Shown here: piece by piece, positions 9,486 to 18,407 of the stretch
Position numbering within the stretch: the first letter of the stretch is position 1
Layout of the letters: every line of letters starts with the position of its first letter
Source of the DNA: Cyclobacteriaceae bacterium
Lineage (GTDB): Bacteria > Bacteroidota > Bacteroidia > Cytophagales > Cyclobacteriaceae
Direction: 5' to 3'
Length of the DNA: 64,000 bases
NCBI GenBank assembly: GCA_020832305.1
Contig: JAFIEV010000013.1
Span: 33,633 to 97,632 of the forward strand
Program-made: the position numbers and the translations under genes
Notes under the pieces: generated by a model
Told to the model about the DNA's origin: nothing
Seen by the model: the letters and a program-made list of their open reading frames with translations, nothing else
Database searches by the model: none

Positions 9486-10712
9486 TTACGAATTGGCGGG
9501 ATTATTTTTTTGTTTATGATAGTAGATAAACCCACTTATAATTCCCATGATTTCATTCAATATGGTACTGATTCTTCCTGAATCACGGTTTTTTAAACTC
9601 ATATAAATAAGTTTGGGATAATACCGAATCAGGAACCTTAAGTGCTTAACATTCCCCTCGTGCCCATGATTTTTCCATTGCAAGAGAATCGCCGATGTAA
9701 ATCCACGCATATAATTAAAAATTTGTCGCTTGTATCCTTTCATATCTTCTCTATGATGGTGAAAAGCTATGGCCTTGGGTTCATATCGTATACTCAAACC
9801 GGCAGCTAAAATCCGGTACCAGATTTCTGAATCCCCGCTGCAACCCGAAGCACCGGCGTCGAGCCTTTCATCGAAATATCCGATTTTTTCAAATACCTCT
9901 CTTTTAAATGCCATATTTGCCCCTGCCCCTATTTCCCAAACGGGTACTCCTTCTGATACATGAGCCTGAAAAAATGTTGAATCATAATGTTTCGCGACAT
10001 AACCCCGGTTAAAGGTCCAGTACCTTTCAAACCTGTACCGGGCCAAAGTTGAAAGAGAGGCTGTAATTATTAATCCCGTAAGGGCATCCGGATTATATCG
10101 TGCAAAGGATAATGATATCTCTTCCAGCCAGTTGGGTCTTAATTCCACATCATCATCGGTATATGCAACAATAGCTGAGTTGGCATACCTCGCCCCTGTA
10201 TTTCTGGCATAATCAAGACCCGGTCTGGGCTCCACCAAATAGCTAACCTCAGGGAACTCTTTGACCATCAATTCAGTCGACCGGTCTGAGGGCGCATTGT
10301 CCACAACAATAACTTCGTGTGCCTTCATGGTCTGTTCTCTGAGTGAAAGAAGGCATTTTTTAAGTGCCTCGGTTCGGTTTCGGGTACAAATCACTACTGA
10401 AACGGTCGGAAGGCGCTCATCCTTAATCTTCTGAGCCGTATAGTAGAAGTCCAGAATATTTCGCCAATTTTCCCGATTCTGAGTGTCTCTTTGAATGAAA
10501 TCCAGAAAAGGTTGAATTGCCTTCATCACTAAACGCCCATGCTCCCCGACGCTTGAAAGGTTTGTATTTTCTTCAATAAATAAATCCCCAATGGCGATAT
10601 TTTTCCACCAAAACACCTGATACACCGGAGAATACTGCAATCCTTCGGAAGGTATTTCTGAACTTTCGCTCAGATCAGTATGTACAATATGATAAGGTTT
10701 AAAACTTGCCAT
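9486..10712 (-). CDS. family 2 glycosyltransferase with N-terminal extension
   Basis: A 408-residue protein. The first ~110 residues form an extension not typical of GT2 enzymes (contains YQVFWWKNIAIGDLF) and may bind the acceptor or a partner. The GT-A domain follows: TVSVVICTRNR (about 124-134), EVIVVDNAPSD, then YTDDDVEL at the metal site and GDSEIWYRILAAG as base motif. RPGLDYARNTG is typical of GT2 enzymes that use UDP-sugars. It starts two bases after the ATPase gene ends and is part of the same operon. Confidence 0.85.
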   Translation of the reverse strand: MASFKPYHIVHTDLSESSEIPSEGLQYSPVYQVFWWKNIAIGDLFIEENTNLSSVGEHGRLVMKAIQPFLDFIQRDTQNRENWRNILDFYYTAQKIKDERLPTVSVVICTRNRTEALKKCLLSLREQTMKAHEVIVVDNAPSDRSTELMVKEFPEVSYLVEPRPGLDYARNTGARYANSAIVAYTDDDVELRPNWLEEISLSFARYNPDALTGLIITASLSTLARYRFERYWTFNRGYVAKHYDSTFFQAHVSEGVPVWEIGAGANMAFKREVFEKIGYFDERLDAGASGCSGDSEIWYRILAAGLSIRYEPKAIAFHHHREDMKGYKRQIFNYMRGFTSAILLQWKNHGHEGNVKHLRFLIRYYPKLIYMSLKNRDSGRISTILNEIMGIISGFIYYHKQKNNPANS

Positions 10713-10713
10713 C

Positions 10714-12000
10714 TTACAAACTCAATTTGGCTTCCTTAACTTGAAAGTTAATAGGAAAAGAAGGCCTCACATAGCCCATCCATTTTCCATACCAACCTAT
10801 GGTCCTGTGATCTTCCACTTCAAAAAAGATACTTTCTTCGTGATAATAAAGTTCCTTTGTTCCTTCCTCGACAAATATCAGGGACAAATAGTAAGAACCG
10901 TCATTTAAAAAATTTCCGGGAATTTCCATACTGCCTTCCACCAAACCGGTATCAAAGGTTTGTAAAGGTGAGGAAACATCAAAAATACATTCTCCAGCCA
11001 GGCTAAATAAATGAACCCCAATACACATTTTCAAATTTTGTTTTTGATTCCAGAATTGAAAATTAAAAACCAGGGGCGTGCGTATATCGATATGATCCTG
11101 CCCTTCTACATAGCTCGGATGGAGCGTAAGGCTTTTGATTTTTATGGCATCATTCCCGGGGGCTTCCTGGATATTTGGCCAGGATTCACTGAGGCGGTTG
11201 GACTGTTCGCTATTTAAGTAGGCACCAATAATGGCATCCGTTTGTCCTATTTTGGTCAAGCGACCCCTTTCAAGTAAAGCAACCCGCTGACACAGGTTTT
11301 TTACCGCCTGCATATTATGGCTCACAAACAATATGGTACGTCCCTGATTTTTGGATACATCCCGCATTTTTCCGAGACATTTTTTCTGAAATTCAGAGTC
11401 ACCTACGGCCAGTACTTCATCGACTACCAAAATTTCCGGATCTAAATGCGCTGCAACGGCAAAGGCTAAACGCACATACATGCCAGATGAATACCTTTTC
11501 ACTGGCGTATCGATGTATTGATGTACCCCTGAAAAATCGACAATCTGATCAAATTTTTCCCTGATTTCCTTTTTACGCATACCCAGAATATGTCCATTCA
11601 GAAAGATATTCTCCCTTCCGGTGAGATCCTGGTGAAAACCTGTACCTACTTCGAGCAAACTGGCTATGCGGCCGTATCCTGATACCGAGCCCTTGGTGGG
11701 CAGGGTAACCCTGGATAAAATTTTAAGTAAAGTTGATTTACCGGCACCATTTCGGCCCACTATGCCTAAAACCTCTCCCTCTTTTACAGAAAGGTTGATG
11801 TCTTCGAGTGCCTTTACATATTTTATATCTTTGCTTTGCTCCCTGATGTTCTGACTGCTCAAATCAATAAAGGGATCTTCTTGCCCTTTGACCTTTACAA
11901 GCCACCAACGGGTGAGATCATCCTTAAGTGTGCCGGTGCCAAAATTACCCAGGCGGTATATTTTATGAAGATTTTCTATATTAATAATGGTATCCGACAT
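10714..12000 (-). CDS. wzt: polysaccharide ABC exporter ATP-binding protein with C-terminal glycan-binding domain (Wzt type)
   Basis: A 428-residue ATPase. The P-loop GRNGAGKST is at residues 82-90, the signature is YSSGMYVRL, and the Walker B region is EILVVDEVLAVGD followed by a His switch in FVSHNM. The ATPase domain ends near residue 250. A further ~170 residues of beta-rich sequence match the Wzt C-terminal domain, which in O-antigen exporters recognises the modified non-reducing end of the glycan. With the permease at 12026 it forms a two-component exporter. Subfamily: O-antigen/teichoic-acid type exporters (TagH/RfbB). The presence of the extra domain fits the methyltransferase fusion downstream. 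Confidence 0.9.
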   Translation of the reverse strand: MSDTIINIENLHKIYRLGNFGTGTLKDDLTRWWLVKVKGQEDPFIDLSSQNIREQSKDIKYVKALEDINLSVKEGEVLGIVGRNGAGKSTLLKILSRVTLPTKGSVSGYGRIASLLEVGTGFHQDLTGRENIFLNGHILGMRKKEIREKFDQIVDFSGVHQYIDTPVKRYSSGMYVRLAFAVAAHLDPEILVVDEVLAVGDSEFQKKCLGKMRDVSKNQGRTILFVSHNMQAVKNLCQRVALLERGRLTKIGQTDAIIGAYLNSEQSNRLSESWPNIQEAPGNDAIKIKSLTLHPSYVEGQDHIDIRTPLVFNFQFWNQKQNLKMCIGVHLFSLAGECIFDVSSPLQTFDTGLVEGSMEIPGNFLNDGSYYLSLIFVEEGTKELYYHEESIFFEVEDHRTIGWYGKWMGYVRPSFPINFQVKEAKLSL

Positions 12001-12025
12001 CGGTACTTTTCAATTTACACTTTTA

Positions 12026-12877
12026 TTAAATAACATCCACCACATTTTGCTCAGCCCTGTTGTAGGCTATAACGCCTAAAATCCATATGATCAAAACAGT
12101 AAGGGCACTGATTAAGAAAAATGACCATTCGAAGTATCCACTCCCAAGCAATCCTATTCTGAATGTCTCAATACAGGCGGTGAGAGGATTGAGCCAGATT
12201 ATAAATTTGTATTCATCAGGAATGATGGAAATGGGATAAAATACAGGCGTTGCAAACATATACAAGCGCAATCCGAATCCAACCAGATTGTAAAGGTCCC
12301 TGTATTTGGTGGATGCTGAGGCTATTAACAATCCTATACCCATACCAAACATCCCTGCCATAATCAAGGCCGCCGGAAGCAACAATACGTTCCAGGTTAT
12401 ATGTATGGATGCCCCGGCGAAAAGGTATACCAGATACACCACCATAAAAAGTAAAAACTGTATTCCAAAGCGAATGAGGAAAGAAAATAAAGAGCTGAAT
12501 GGCACAATAAGCCTCGGAAAATAAACTTTATTGAATATCTCAGTATAATCTTTAAAAATACCCGCACAAGCGGCAAGACATTCACTAAAATAATTCCACA
12601 GAATAATGCCCAGAAGGTAAAAAAGCACCGGCGGAAGTTCATCTGTGGAAATACGTGCCACCCTGCTGAAGATCACAATATACATGGCAGCGGTAAGAAG
12701 AGGCTGCAAAACCAGCCATGCCGGCCCTAAAATCGTTTGTTTGTAGCTGGCCAGAAAATCTCTTCTCACAAATTGCAGTAGCAAATCTTTATACTGCCAA
12801 AATTCCCCTAATTGAAAATCAAACACCTTTCGCGATGGTTCAATCTTCCATCGCGGAATAGCAGAGCGTTCATCCAT
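12026..12877 (-). CDS. wzm: polysaccharide ABC exporter permease (Wzm, ABC-2 type)
   Basis: A 283-residue integral membrane protein of the ABC2_membrane family. A cytoplasmic N-terminus with YKDLLLQFVRRDFLASYKQT is followed by about six hydrophobic segments (for example LLTAAMYIVIFSRV, LLPAALIMAGMFGMGIGLLI, FFLISALTVLIIWILGVIAY). The motif FNKVYFPRLIVP is typical of Wzm/TagG permeases. It carries the polysaccharide or its lipid-linked form across the inner membrane, driven by the ATPase encoded 25 bases downstream. It is the first gene of the glycan operon and has a promoter-like sequence 35 bases upstream. Confidence 0.9.
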   Translation of the reverse strand: MDERSAIPRWKIEPSRKVFDFQLGEFWQYKDLLLQFVRRDFLASYKQTILGPAWLVLQPLLTAAMYIVIFSRVARISTDELPPVLFYLLGIILWNYFSECLAACAGIFKDYTEIFNKVYFPRLIVPFSSLFSFLIRFGIQFLLFMVVYLVYLFAGASIHITWNVLLLPAALIMAGMFGMGIGLLIASASTKYRDLYNLVGFGLRLYMFATPVFYPISIIPDEYKFIIWLNPLTACIETFRIGLLGSGYFEWSFFLISALTVLIIWILGVIAYNRAEQNVVDVI

Positions 12878-12911
12878 ACACTGTTCTTGGTAAAAGAAGA
12901 AATATTCTTTG

Positions 12912-12942
12912 CAAATTTATATTAAAAGCCCGAAAATCTAAA
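12912..12942 (-). promoter_or_regulatory. likely Bacteroidota promoter of the polysaccharide operon
   Basis: On the minus strand TAAATTTG (complement of 12912-12919) matches the -7 consensus TAnnTTTG. Nineteen bases upstream is TTTA (12939-12942), one mismatch from the -33 consensus TTTG. The start codon of the permease gene follows about 35 bases downstream. Confidence 0.5.
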
Positions 12943-13057
12943 CATGTTATCGATTTTTTTCAATGTTTGCAAATTCAGCAAATCAAATTTTAGGCGGTAA
13001 TTCAAAATAATTTACCAAAAAGCATAAGTAAATCATACGCTTACCTTAGCATAGGAT

Positions 13058-13088
13058 CAAAAAAAACCTCTGAAAGCATCCAGAGGTC
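13058..13088 (-). terminator. rho-independent terminator of the sigma/barrel operon
   Basis: Read on the minus strand, ACCTCTG (from 13087) pairs with CAGAGGT around an 8-base loop, followed by a run of seven T. It lies 28 bases after the stop of the barrel gene at 13116. Confidence 0.8.
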
Positions 13089-13115
13089 ATTTATTAATCT
13101 GTCTTTTTTGAAATG

Positions 13116-14201
13116 TCAAAAGGTAATTCCAAAGCTGATGGCATTTAATTCTGGTCCGCGTTCATTGGCAAACAGAGGATTGAGATCATAATTCACAAAC
13201 AAGTCTACGCCTCTGAAGCCAAGCACTCCTCTCAAACCATACCGCAGGTTTTCCAGGTAGTAATTATCACGCTCCCGATCTCGCTGCCTTCCCCCCTCGC
13301 GCCATACCAGTTTGGTATAACTGCCAATTCTGTATCCTGCATATACTCCTGCTCCTATGCGAAAACCATCGTTGTTGCGACTCCAGTATTTATAGTTTTT
13401 GCCTTCAACATTCCTGACTTTTCTCTTATAACCAAAATCAAACATTGGCACGGCACTGAAGCCCAGGTAAGAAACAGTCAGTTTACTTTTTATGGTATTC
13501 AGGTCGGGGTCGAGCGGTAAAAAAGCTGCCACGCCATCTTCCCTGAAAAGTCTTACCGAAGGATCTTGCAGTTTAAAATTGTACCAGCTTAATGATGGGC
13601 CCCATTGCAATGACAAGGGTCCTACCAAGCGTGTTTGCCAATTTGACTGCATGCCTACATACCAGGATCCCCATGGTCTTATACCATAATTCTCCCCTAT
13701 TGCATCAGGAAATTTGCCATTCTGCAAATAATTATTGAACCCGAGGTCAAAATTGGTGCTGTGGTGTGTCCGTTTTTCAGGTTTTCTGACCTTTTGTGGT
13801 GCGGCAGACCCGGTTTGCCTGGGTGTATTGGTTTCTATTTCAACCCCAGTTTCAGACATTGATTCAAATTCCTGTTCCAGGCGTTTAAATTCAGATGTTT
13901 CCTCTTTCCTAACCCTGTTTTCACGTAGGTACATCGTGCCACTGGTGTCTTCAATCAAAAGTGTTTCTTCTGTGATTTCTTTTTCCATCAATGTGATTTT
14001 TAAATCTTCAATGATGGTGTTGAGATCATAATTTGCCAGGTCTTCGAGATCGCTCATCTGATCGACATAAATGATCACTTTACTTTTTTCGCCGAAAATA
14101 ACCTCCAGGGTATCCTTATCTGAAACCTCTGGTGTTTTGACCGCAGCCATTACGCCTGACATTAAAAAGGAACAAAGAATTAAAAGCATGTATCGTTTCA
14201 T
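13116..14201 (-). CDS. outer-membrane beta-barrel protein of an ECF sigma operon
   Basis: A 361-residue protein with a signal peptide (MKRYMLLILCSFLMSGVMAA). The first ~150 mature residues form an acidic periplasmic-type region (KSKVIIYVDQMSDLEDLANYD). A charged, Pro-rich linker (about 120-145) leads to a C-terminal barrel with alternating strands (WGSWYVGMQSNWQ, LQWGPSLSWYNFKL, RIGAGVYAGYRIG, GLRGVLGFRGVDLFVNYDL) ending in AISFGITF, a canonical C-terminal Phe. It is the last gene after the sigma factor and a single-pass membrane protein, an arrangement common in Bacteroidota. The specific role is unknown; it could be an envelope-stress target or sensor. Confidence 0.7.
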   Translation of the reverse strand: MKRYMLLILCSFLMSGVMAAVKTPEVSDKDTLEVIFGEKSKVIIYVDQMSDLEDLANYDLNTIIEDLKITLMEKEITEETLLIEDTSGTMYLRENRVRKEETSEFKRLEQEFESMSETGVEIETNTPRQTGSAAPQKVRKPEKRTHHSTNFDLGFNNYLQNGKFPDAIGENYGIRPWGSWYVGMQSNWQTRLVGPLSLQWGPSLSWYNFKLQDPSVRLFREDGVAAFLPLDPDLNTIKSKLTVSYLGFSAVPMFDFGYKRKVRNVEGKNYKYWSRNNDGFRIGAGVYAGYRIGSYTKLVWREGGRQRDRERDNYYLENLRYGLRGVLGFRGVDLFVNYDLNPLFANERGPELNAISFGITF

Positions 14202-14309
14202 CTGATTAATAATTTAGTTTTTTAGAAACCCTGTGCTAAGGCGCAGGTTTTAGGTTGTATGGTTAATATTGTATCGCTTATAAAATACCAATTTCTGTCT
14301 GCTTGCTGC

Positions 14310-15074
14310 TCAGGGCTCATTTTCCTCAGTACGATCAAAAATCTGATCATTTATCCTGGACCTGATGCCCCTTAGATTGATGGCCAGAAGATCGTCTTTA
14401 GCATCGCGCAATTCTCCATAAGAAAGTTCTCCCTCTTTTATTTCACGTGCCAGTGCTACAAATCTGAGCAAACCACGTTTCTCCTTATTCAGTTCTTCAA
14501 AGTCTGGCTCTGTATTATCCTTTGTCTCCTCCGGCTTCCCGGGTTTGTATATCACCTTTAAAGTTTTGGGACGCGGGGCCTCCTGTGTTTTAATCTCAAG
14601 GCTCTTTATTTCAACTTCAGCCAGCAAGGGATCAACAGCAACTTCCCCTGGGCTTACCACCACTTCAGCCTTTAATTCTTCTTCCAGAGGCACATCTGCT
14701 TTTAAAGCAAATAATTGATTCCCCTGAGCTTCAACTTTCATGCTTTTATCAGCTGTCGCTGAACCCTGCGAAGTAGAAGGTTCATCTGCAATTTGCTCTG
14801 AGGGCTTCTGATTTTGATGGTGCAGATTCTGCTGAACAGCGGGTTGCTGTTTATCAACCATTAACAGTTCCTCGTCTGTACCTGACCACCTCCACCAACC
14901 CAAGGTAGAAAGCAAGAAAATTGACGCAGCTACTGAAACCGGCCACCATGGAAAAGCTTTCTTCTCCCGGGTCATTTTTGCCTGAAGCTTATCCCAGGTG
15001 GCCGCAGCTGGCTGCTGCTGCAGATTCTGAAGCTTGCCTTTTATAAAGGCATCCAGCTTGTTCTTTTCATTCAT
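14310..15074 (-). CDS. single-pass membrane protein, putative anti-sigma factor
   Basis: A 254-residue protein. A ~40-residue cytoplasmic N-terminus (KLDAFIKGKLQNLQQQPAAATWDKL) precedes one transmembrane helix (WWPVSVAASIFLLSTLGWW, about 43-61), then a long polar, acidic, low-complexity periplasmic region. The N-terminal pattern, with an Ala-x-x-x-Trp-(D/E)-x-Leu segment just before the helix, is typical of proteins encoded directly after ECF sigma factors in Bacteroidota. The gene overlaps the sigma gene by 8 bases. A role as anti-sigma factor is inferred from position and topology; no zinc-binding ZAS motif is visible. Confidence 0.6.
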   Translation of the reverse strand: MNEKNKLDAFIKGKLQNLQQQPAAATWDKLQAKMTREKKAFPWWPVSVAASIFLLSTLGWWRWSGTDEELLMVDKQQPAVQQNLHHQNQKPSEQIADEPSTSQGSATADKSMKVEAQGNQLFALKADVPLEEELKAEVVVSPGEVAVDPLLAEVEIKSLEIKTQEAPRPKTLKVIYKPGKPEETKDNTEPDFEELNKEKRGLLRFVALAREIKEGELSYGELRDAKDDLLAINLRGIRSRINDQIFDRTEENEP

Positions 15075-15648
15075 GGCGATGTAGTTTAGAAGTCACATTA
15101 TGCTCATGGTCTATTAATCTTTTTTGCAATAAAAGTCTGGCCCTGCTCAGTTGAGATTTTGAAGTATTTTCACTGATGCCCAGCATTTTTCCTATTTCTT
15201 TATGGTTGTAGCCTTCAATGGCATACAGGTTAAATATGGTGCGATATCCGGTGGGAAGATCTTCCAGTATTTTCAATATGTCATTTGCATTCATTTCCAT
15301 TTCGAGTTTATGGTAATCGGGTTCTTTGTCTGCTTTTTCAATATCTACTTCCAGGTACATGGTTTTATTTTTTCGTAGAAGGGCGAGTGCTTCATTCACC
15401 ATAATTTTTCGCATCCATCCTTCAAAGCTGCCATCTCCTTTGAACTGATCAATTTTTTGAAAAATCTTTAAAAAGCCGTTGAGCATTGCATCTTCAGCCT
15501 CTGCATCATTTTTCAGGTATCGGCAGCAGGTAGCCAGCATGACCGGAGCATATTGCTCATATAGCTGACGTTGTGCTTTTGCATCCTGCTGTACACAACC
15601 GTGTATCAGTTCTTTTTCTGTCAGGCTTGTACCTAGTCGAACAATCAT
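15067..15648 (-). CDS. RNA polymerase ECF-type sigma-70 factor
   Basis: A 193-residue protein with both ECF sigma domains. Region 2 spans about residues 25-95 (LYEQYAPVMLATCCRYLKNDAEAEDAMLNGFLKIF, binding core RNA polymerase and the -10 element). Region 4 is about 125-180 (LEDLPTGYRTIFNLYAIEGYNHKEIGKMLGISENTSKSQLSRAR, the -35-binding helix-turn-helix). First gene of a three-gene operon with a membrane protein and an outer-membrane barrel, so it probably responds to an envelope signal and may regulate its own operon. Confidence 0.9.
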   Translation of the reverse strand: MIVRLGTSLTEKELIHGCVQQDAKAQRQLYEQYAPVMLATCCRYLKNDAEAEDAMLNGFLKIFQKIDQFKGDGSFEGWMRKIMVNEALALLRKNKTMYLEVDIEKADKEPDYHKLEMEMNANDILKILEDLPTGYRTIFNLYAIEGYNHKEIGKMLGISENTSKSQLSRARLLLQKRLIDHEHNVTSKLHRHE

Positions 15649-15715
15649 TTTAAAGGGTTTTCAATGGGTAGATGCACTTGCAGGATAAAAGGGTTGCATG
15701 GCTAAAAAATATTTT

Positions 15716-16183
15716 TTAATAAAACGCCATATAATTGATTTCGATTTTTACATTGGTGAAAGTGCCTTGCACCACTTCAACAGGATGAACACGCATTTGA
15801 CCATCTGTAAGATTGGCATACCAGCCATCGGCCTCCCTGGTAAAAACTGAATAAATGCCAGGTTCCAGAATAGCAAAAAATTTGCCGCTTTCGTCTGATC
15901 GGACAACTGCAACAGGTTCGAATGGTATTTCGGCATACAGTGGTCCCTGACCTGTGAGGTCCTGGCTTTTTACCAATGGAAGAATATATATTTCCCTTAC
16001 TACACCCTGCCCTCTTACAGCAGGTCTGTCGGGGCCTGGCATCATATTTCCCTGAAACCAATATATGCTACCACTGATGCCCTGCTTGCCCTGGGCAGTC
16101 TGACCAGGAGCAGATGCGACACATGCTGCAAAAACACACATAAAAAAGATTACACTGGCCAATTGCATACAAATGGAATTCAT
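15716..16183 (-). CDS. small secreted protein with carboxypeptidase-regulatory-like domain
   Basis: A 155-residue protein from the Met at 16183 (MNSICMQLASVIFFMCVFAAC). The frame continues to 16261, but the hydrophobic signal starts at the inner Met. FAAC could be a lipobox, or the sequence may be cleaved later after VASA. The mature part has the Ig-like pattern of carboxypeptidase regulatory domains: GISGSIYWFQGN, VVREIYILPL, VVRSDESGKFFAILEPGIYSVFTRE. These domains usually decorate secreted proteins and are structural. It lies alone between the sigma operon and htpG. Function unknown. Confidence 0.65.
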   Translation of the reverse strand: MNSICMQLASVIFFMCVFAACVASAPGQTAQGKQGISGSIYWFQGNMMPGPDRPAVRGQGVVREIYILPLVKSQDLTGQGPLYAEIPFEPVAVVRSDESGKFFAILEPGIYSVFTREADGWYANLTDGQMRVHPVEVVQGTFTNVKIEINYMAFY

Positions 16184-16369
16184 TATACGAAAGTACAAAA
16201 AAACGGGCGAGATAGCATCAATTATTTCATAAGACGGAATTGCTTCATGATTTTTTGACAAAGTGGTATTATAAATATGTCAGCTTGTCAGTTTACATGA
16301 CTACTCTGGCCTTATAAACAGCTATGGAATAATGTTTGTGATGCGGTTAACAAATCAATTTTAAGAGTT

Positions 16370-18244
16370 ATGCAGGAAAAAGGAACCATTTCAATTCACA
16401 CCGAGAATATTTTCCCTATCATCAAGAAATTTTTGTATTCAGATCATGAAATATTTCTCAGGGAACTAGTATCCAATGCCATTGATGCCACTCAAAAGAT
16501 CAGCCGTCTGGCATCCATCGGAGAATTTAAAGGTGAACTCGGCGAGCTCAAAGTTGAAGTTAAGGTTGACAAGAAAGCCAAAACCTTAACAGTGGTTGAT
16601 CGCGGTATTGGCATGACAGCCGATGAAGTTAAAAAATACATCAACCAGATCGCTTTTTCCGGAGCTGCTGAATTTGTAGAAAAATATAAAGACAAGGGGG
16701 AAGACAAGCAGATTATTGGTATGTTTGGTCTTGGCTTTTACTCTGCGTTTATGGTCGCAAAAAAGGTGGAAATCAAGACACTCTCCTATCAGGAGGGGTC
16801 AGAGGCAGCTTTCTGGATCTGTGATGGCAGCACAGAATTTGAAATAGGTAAAGCAGATAAAAAAGAAAGAGGTACTGAAGTGATTCTGCACCTGGCAGAA
16901 GATTCAGAAGAGTTCCTGGAAGATTACAGAATCAGTCAGATCCTGAATAAGTATTGCAAATTTATGCCTGTTCCTATCGTATTCGGCAAACGGGAAGAAA
17001 CGGTTAAAAATGAGGAGGACAAGGAAGAAAAGGTTGAAAAGGAGCAGGTGATCAACAATACCACACCCCTCTGGACGCGTCAGCCTTCAGAATTGAAAGA
17101 TGAAGATTACCTCGCATTTTACAAAGAACTCTATCCATTCTCAGAAGATCCGCTGTTCTGGATACACCTCAATGTTGACTATCCTTTTAATCTTACAGGG
17201 ATCTTATACTTCCCAAAAGTGAAAAACGAGCTTGATGTCAACAAAAACAAGATTCAACTTTATTCCAGACAGGTATTTATTACAGAAGAGGTAAAAGATG
17301 TTGTACCCGAATTTTTGATGTTGCTGCATGGTGTAATAGATTCACCAGACATTCCCCTCAACGTATCCAGGAGTTTTCTTCAGTCAGATGGCAATGTGAA
17401 AAAAATTAATGCCCACATTACTAAAAAAGTTGCTGACAAGCTTAATGACCTGTTTAAAAAAGACAGAAAAATTTACGAAGAAAAATGGAGTGGTCTCAAC
17501 GTTTTTGTCAAGTACGGCATCATCAGTGATGAAAAGTTCTGGGAACGGGCCAAGACCTTTGTCTTATTGCAGAACACCGAAGACAAATACTTTACCCTTG
17601 ATGAATATACAAAGCATATTGAGAGCGCTCAAAAAGATAAAGACGGCAATCATGTGTATATCTATTCAAGCAACGCATCTGCTCAGGATGCATTTATTAA
17701 GTCTGCGCAGAAAAAAGGTTATGATGTGCTGAAACTCGATGGCATTCTCGATAACCACTTCATCAATCAAATGGAAATGAAGCTCGAAAAAACGCGTTGG
17801 AAAAGAGTGGATTCTGAAACTTCAGACAGGCTGGTAGAAAGTGATGAAAAGAAGGAAAGTGTTTTGAGTAAGGACGAAGAAGAGAAAATAAAGAAAATAT
17901 TTGAAGATGCCATCGGCAACAGCTCTCATACCGTAACGATCGAGTCATTACCTGTAGATGAAATGCCAGTCGTTTTGACTCTTCCTGAGTTTATGCGCCG
18001 TATGAAAGATATGTCGGCACTTGGAGGAGGTATGGCTATGATGGGCGATATGCCCCTGCATCACAATGTGATCATAAATGGCAATCACAGTCTTATTTCT
18101 AAAATTCTGATTGAGCCAGATGACAACCGGCAAAAAGAACTTGCGCTCCAGGCCTATGACCTTGGTATGCTGGCACAAAATATGCTCAACGGTAAAAGGT
18201 TGACCGATTTTATTCAAAGAAGTGCTGAAATGATGTCGAAGTAA
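16370..18244 (+). CDS. htpG: molecular chaperone HtpG (Hsp90)
   Basis: A 624-residue Hsp90 homologue. The N-terminal GHKL ATPase domain shows IFLRELVSNAIDATQKI (about 28-44, ATP-binding Asn and Glu), VVDRGIGMTADE (84-95) and GMFGLGFYSAFMVA (about 117-130). The middle domain includes NVSRSFLQSD with the ATP-contacting Arg. The C-terminal dimerisation domain is present. Length matches bacterial HtpG (about 610-635). An acidic Lys/Glu-rich stretch near residues 208-224 resembles the charged linker. Cytoplasmic ATP-dependent folding chaperone. Monocistronic with its own terminator. Confidence 0.97.
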   Translation: MQEKGTISIHTENIFPIIKKFLYSDHEIFLRELVSNAIDATQKISRLASIGEFKGELGELKVEVKVDKKAKTLTVVDRGIGMTADEVKKYINQIAFSGAAEFVEKYKDKGEDKQIIGMFGLGFYSAFMVAKKVEIKTLSYQEGSEAAFWICDGSTEFEIGKADKKERGTEVILHLAEDSEEFLEDYRISQILNKYCKFMPVPIVFGKREETVKNEEDKEEKVEKEQVINNTTPLWTRQPSELKDEDYLAFYKELYPFSEDPLFWIHLNVDYPFNLTGILYFPKVKNELDVNKNKIQLYSRQVFITEEVKDVVPEFLMLLHGVIDSPDIPLNVSRSFLQSDGNVKKINAHITKKVADKLNDLFKKDRKIYEEKWSGLNVFVKYGIISDEKFWERAKTFVLLQNTEDKYFTLDEYTKHIESAQKDKDGNHVYIYSSNASAQDAFIKSAQKKGYDVLKLDGILDNHFINQMEMKLEKTRWKRVDSETSDRLVESDEKKESVLSKDEEEKIKKIFEDAIGNSSHTVTIESLPVDEMPVVLTLPEFMRRMKDMSALGGGMAMMGDMPLHHNVIINGNHSLISKILIEPDDNRQKELALQAYDLGMLAQNMLNGKRLTDFIQRSAEMMSK

Positions 18245-18251
18245 AACCACT

Positions 18252-18290
18252 AAAAAAAACCGGAATTAACTTTCCGGTTTTTTCTTTTTT
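18252..18290 (+). terminator. rho-independent terminator of htpG
   Basis: AACCGGAA and TTTCCGGTT form a stem around a short loop, followed by TTTTTTCTTTTTT, starting about 10 bases after the htpG stop. The A-run before the stem would also let it act on the opposite strand. Confidence 0.85.
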
Positions 18291-18407
18291 TACACATAAC
18301 ATTACCCGTCTAAGTTTTTTGATCAAATACCATTCATCAATCATCTTTGCTAACTAATTTTGTCCTTTGGCACGATTTTTTCGTAGTATAGGTATAAAGA
18401 CTTTTTT

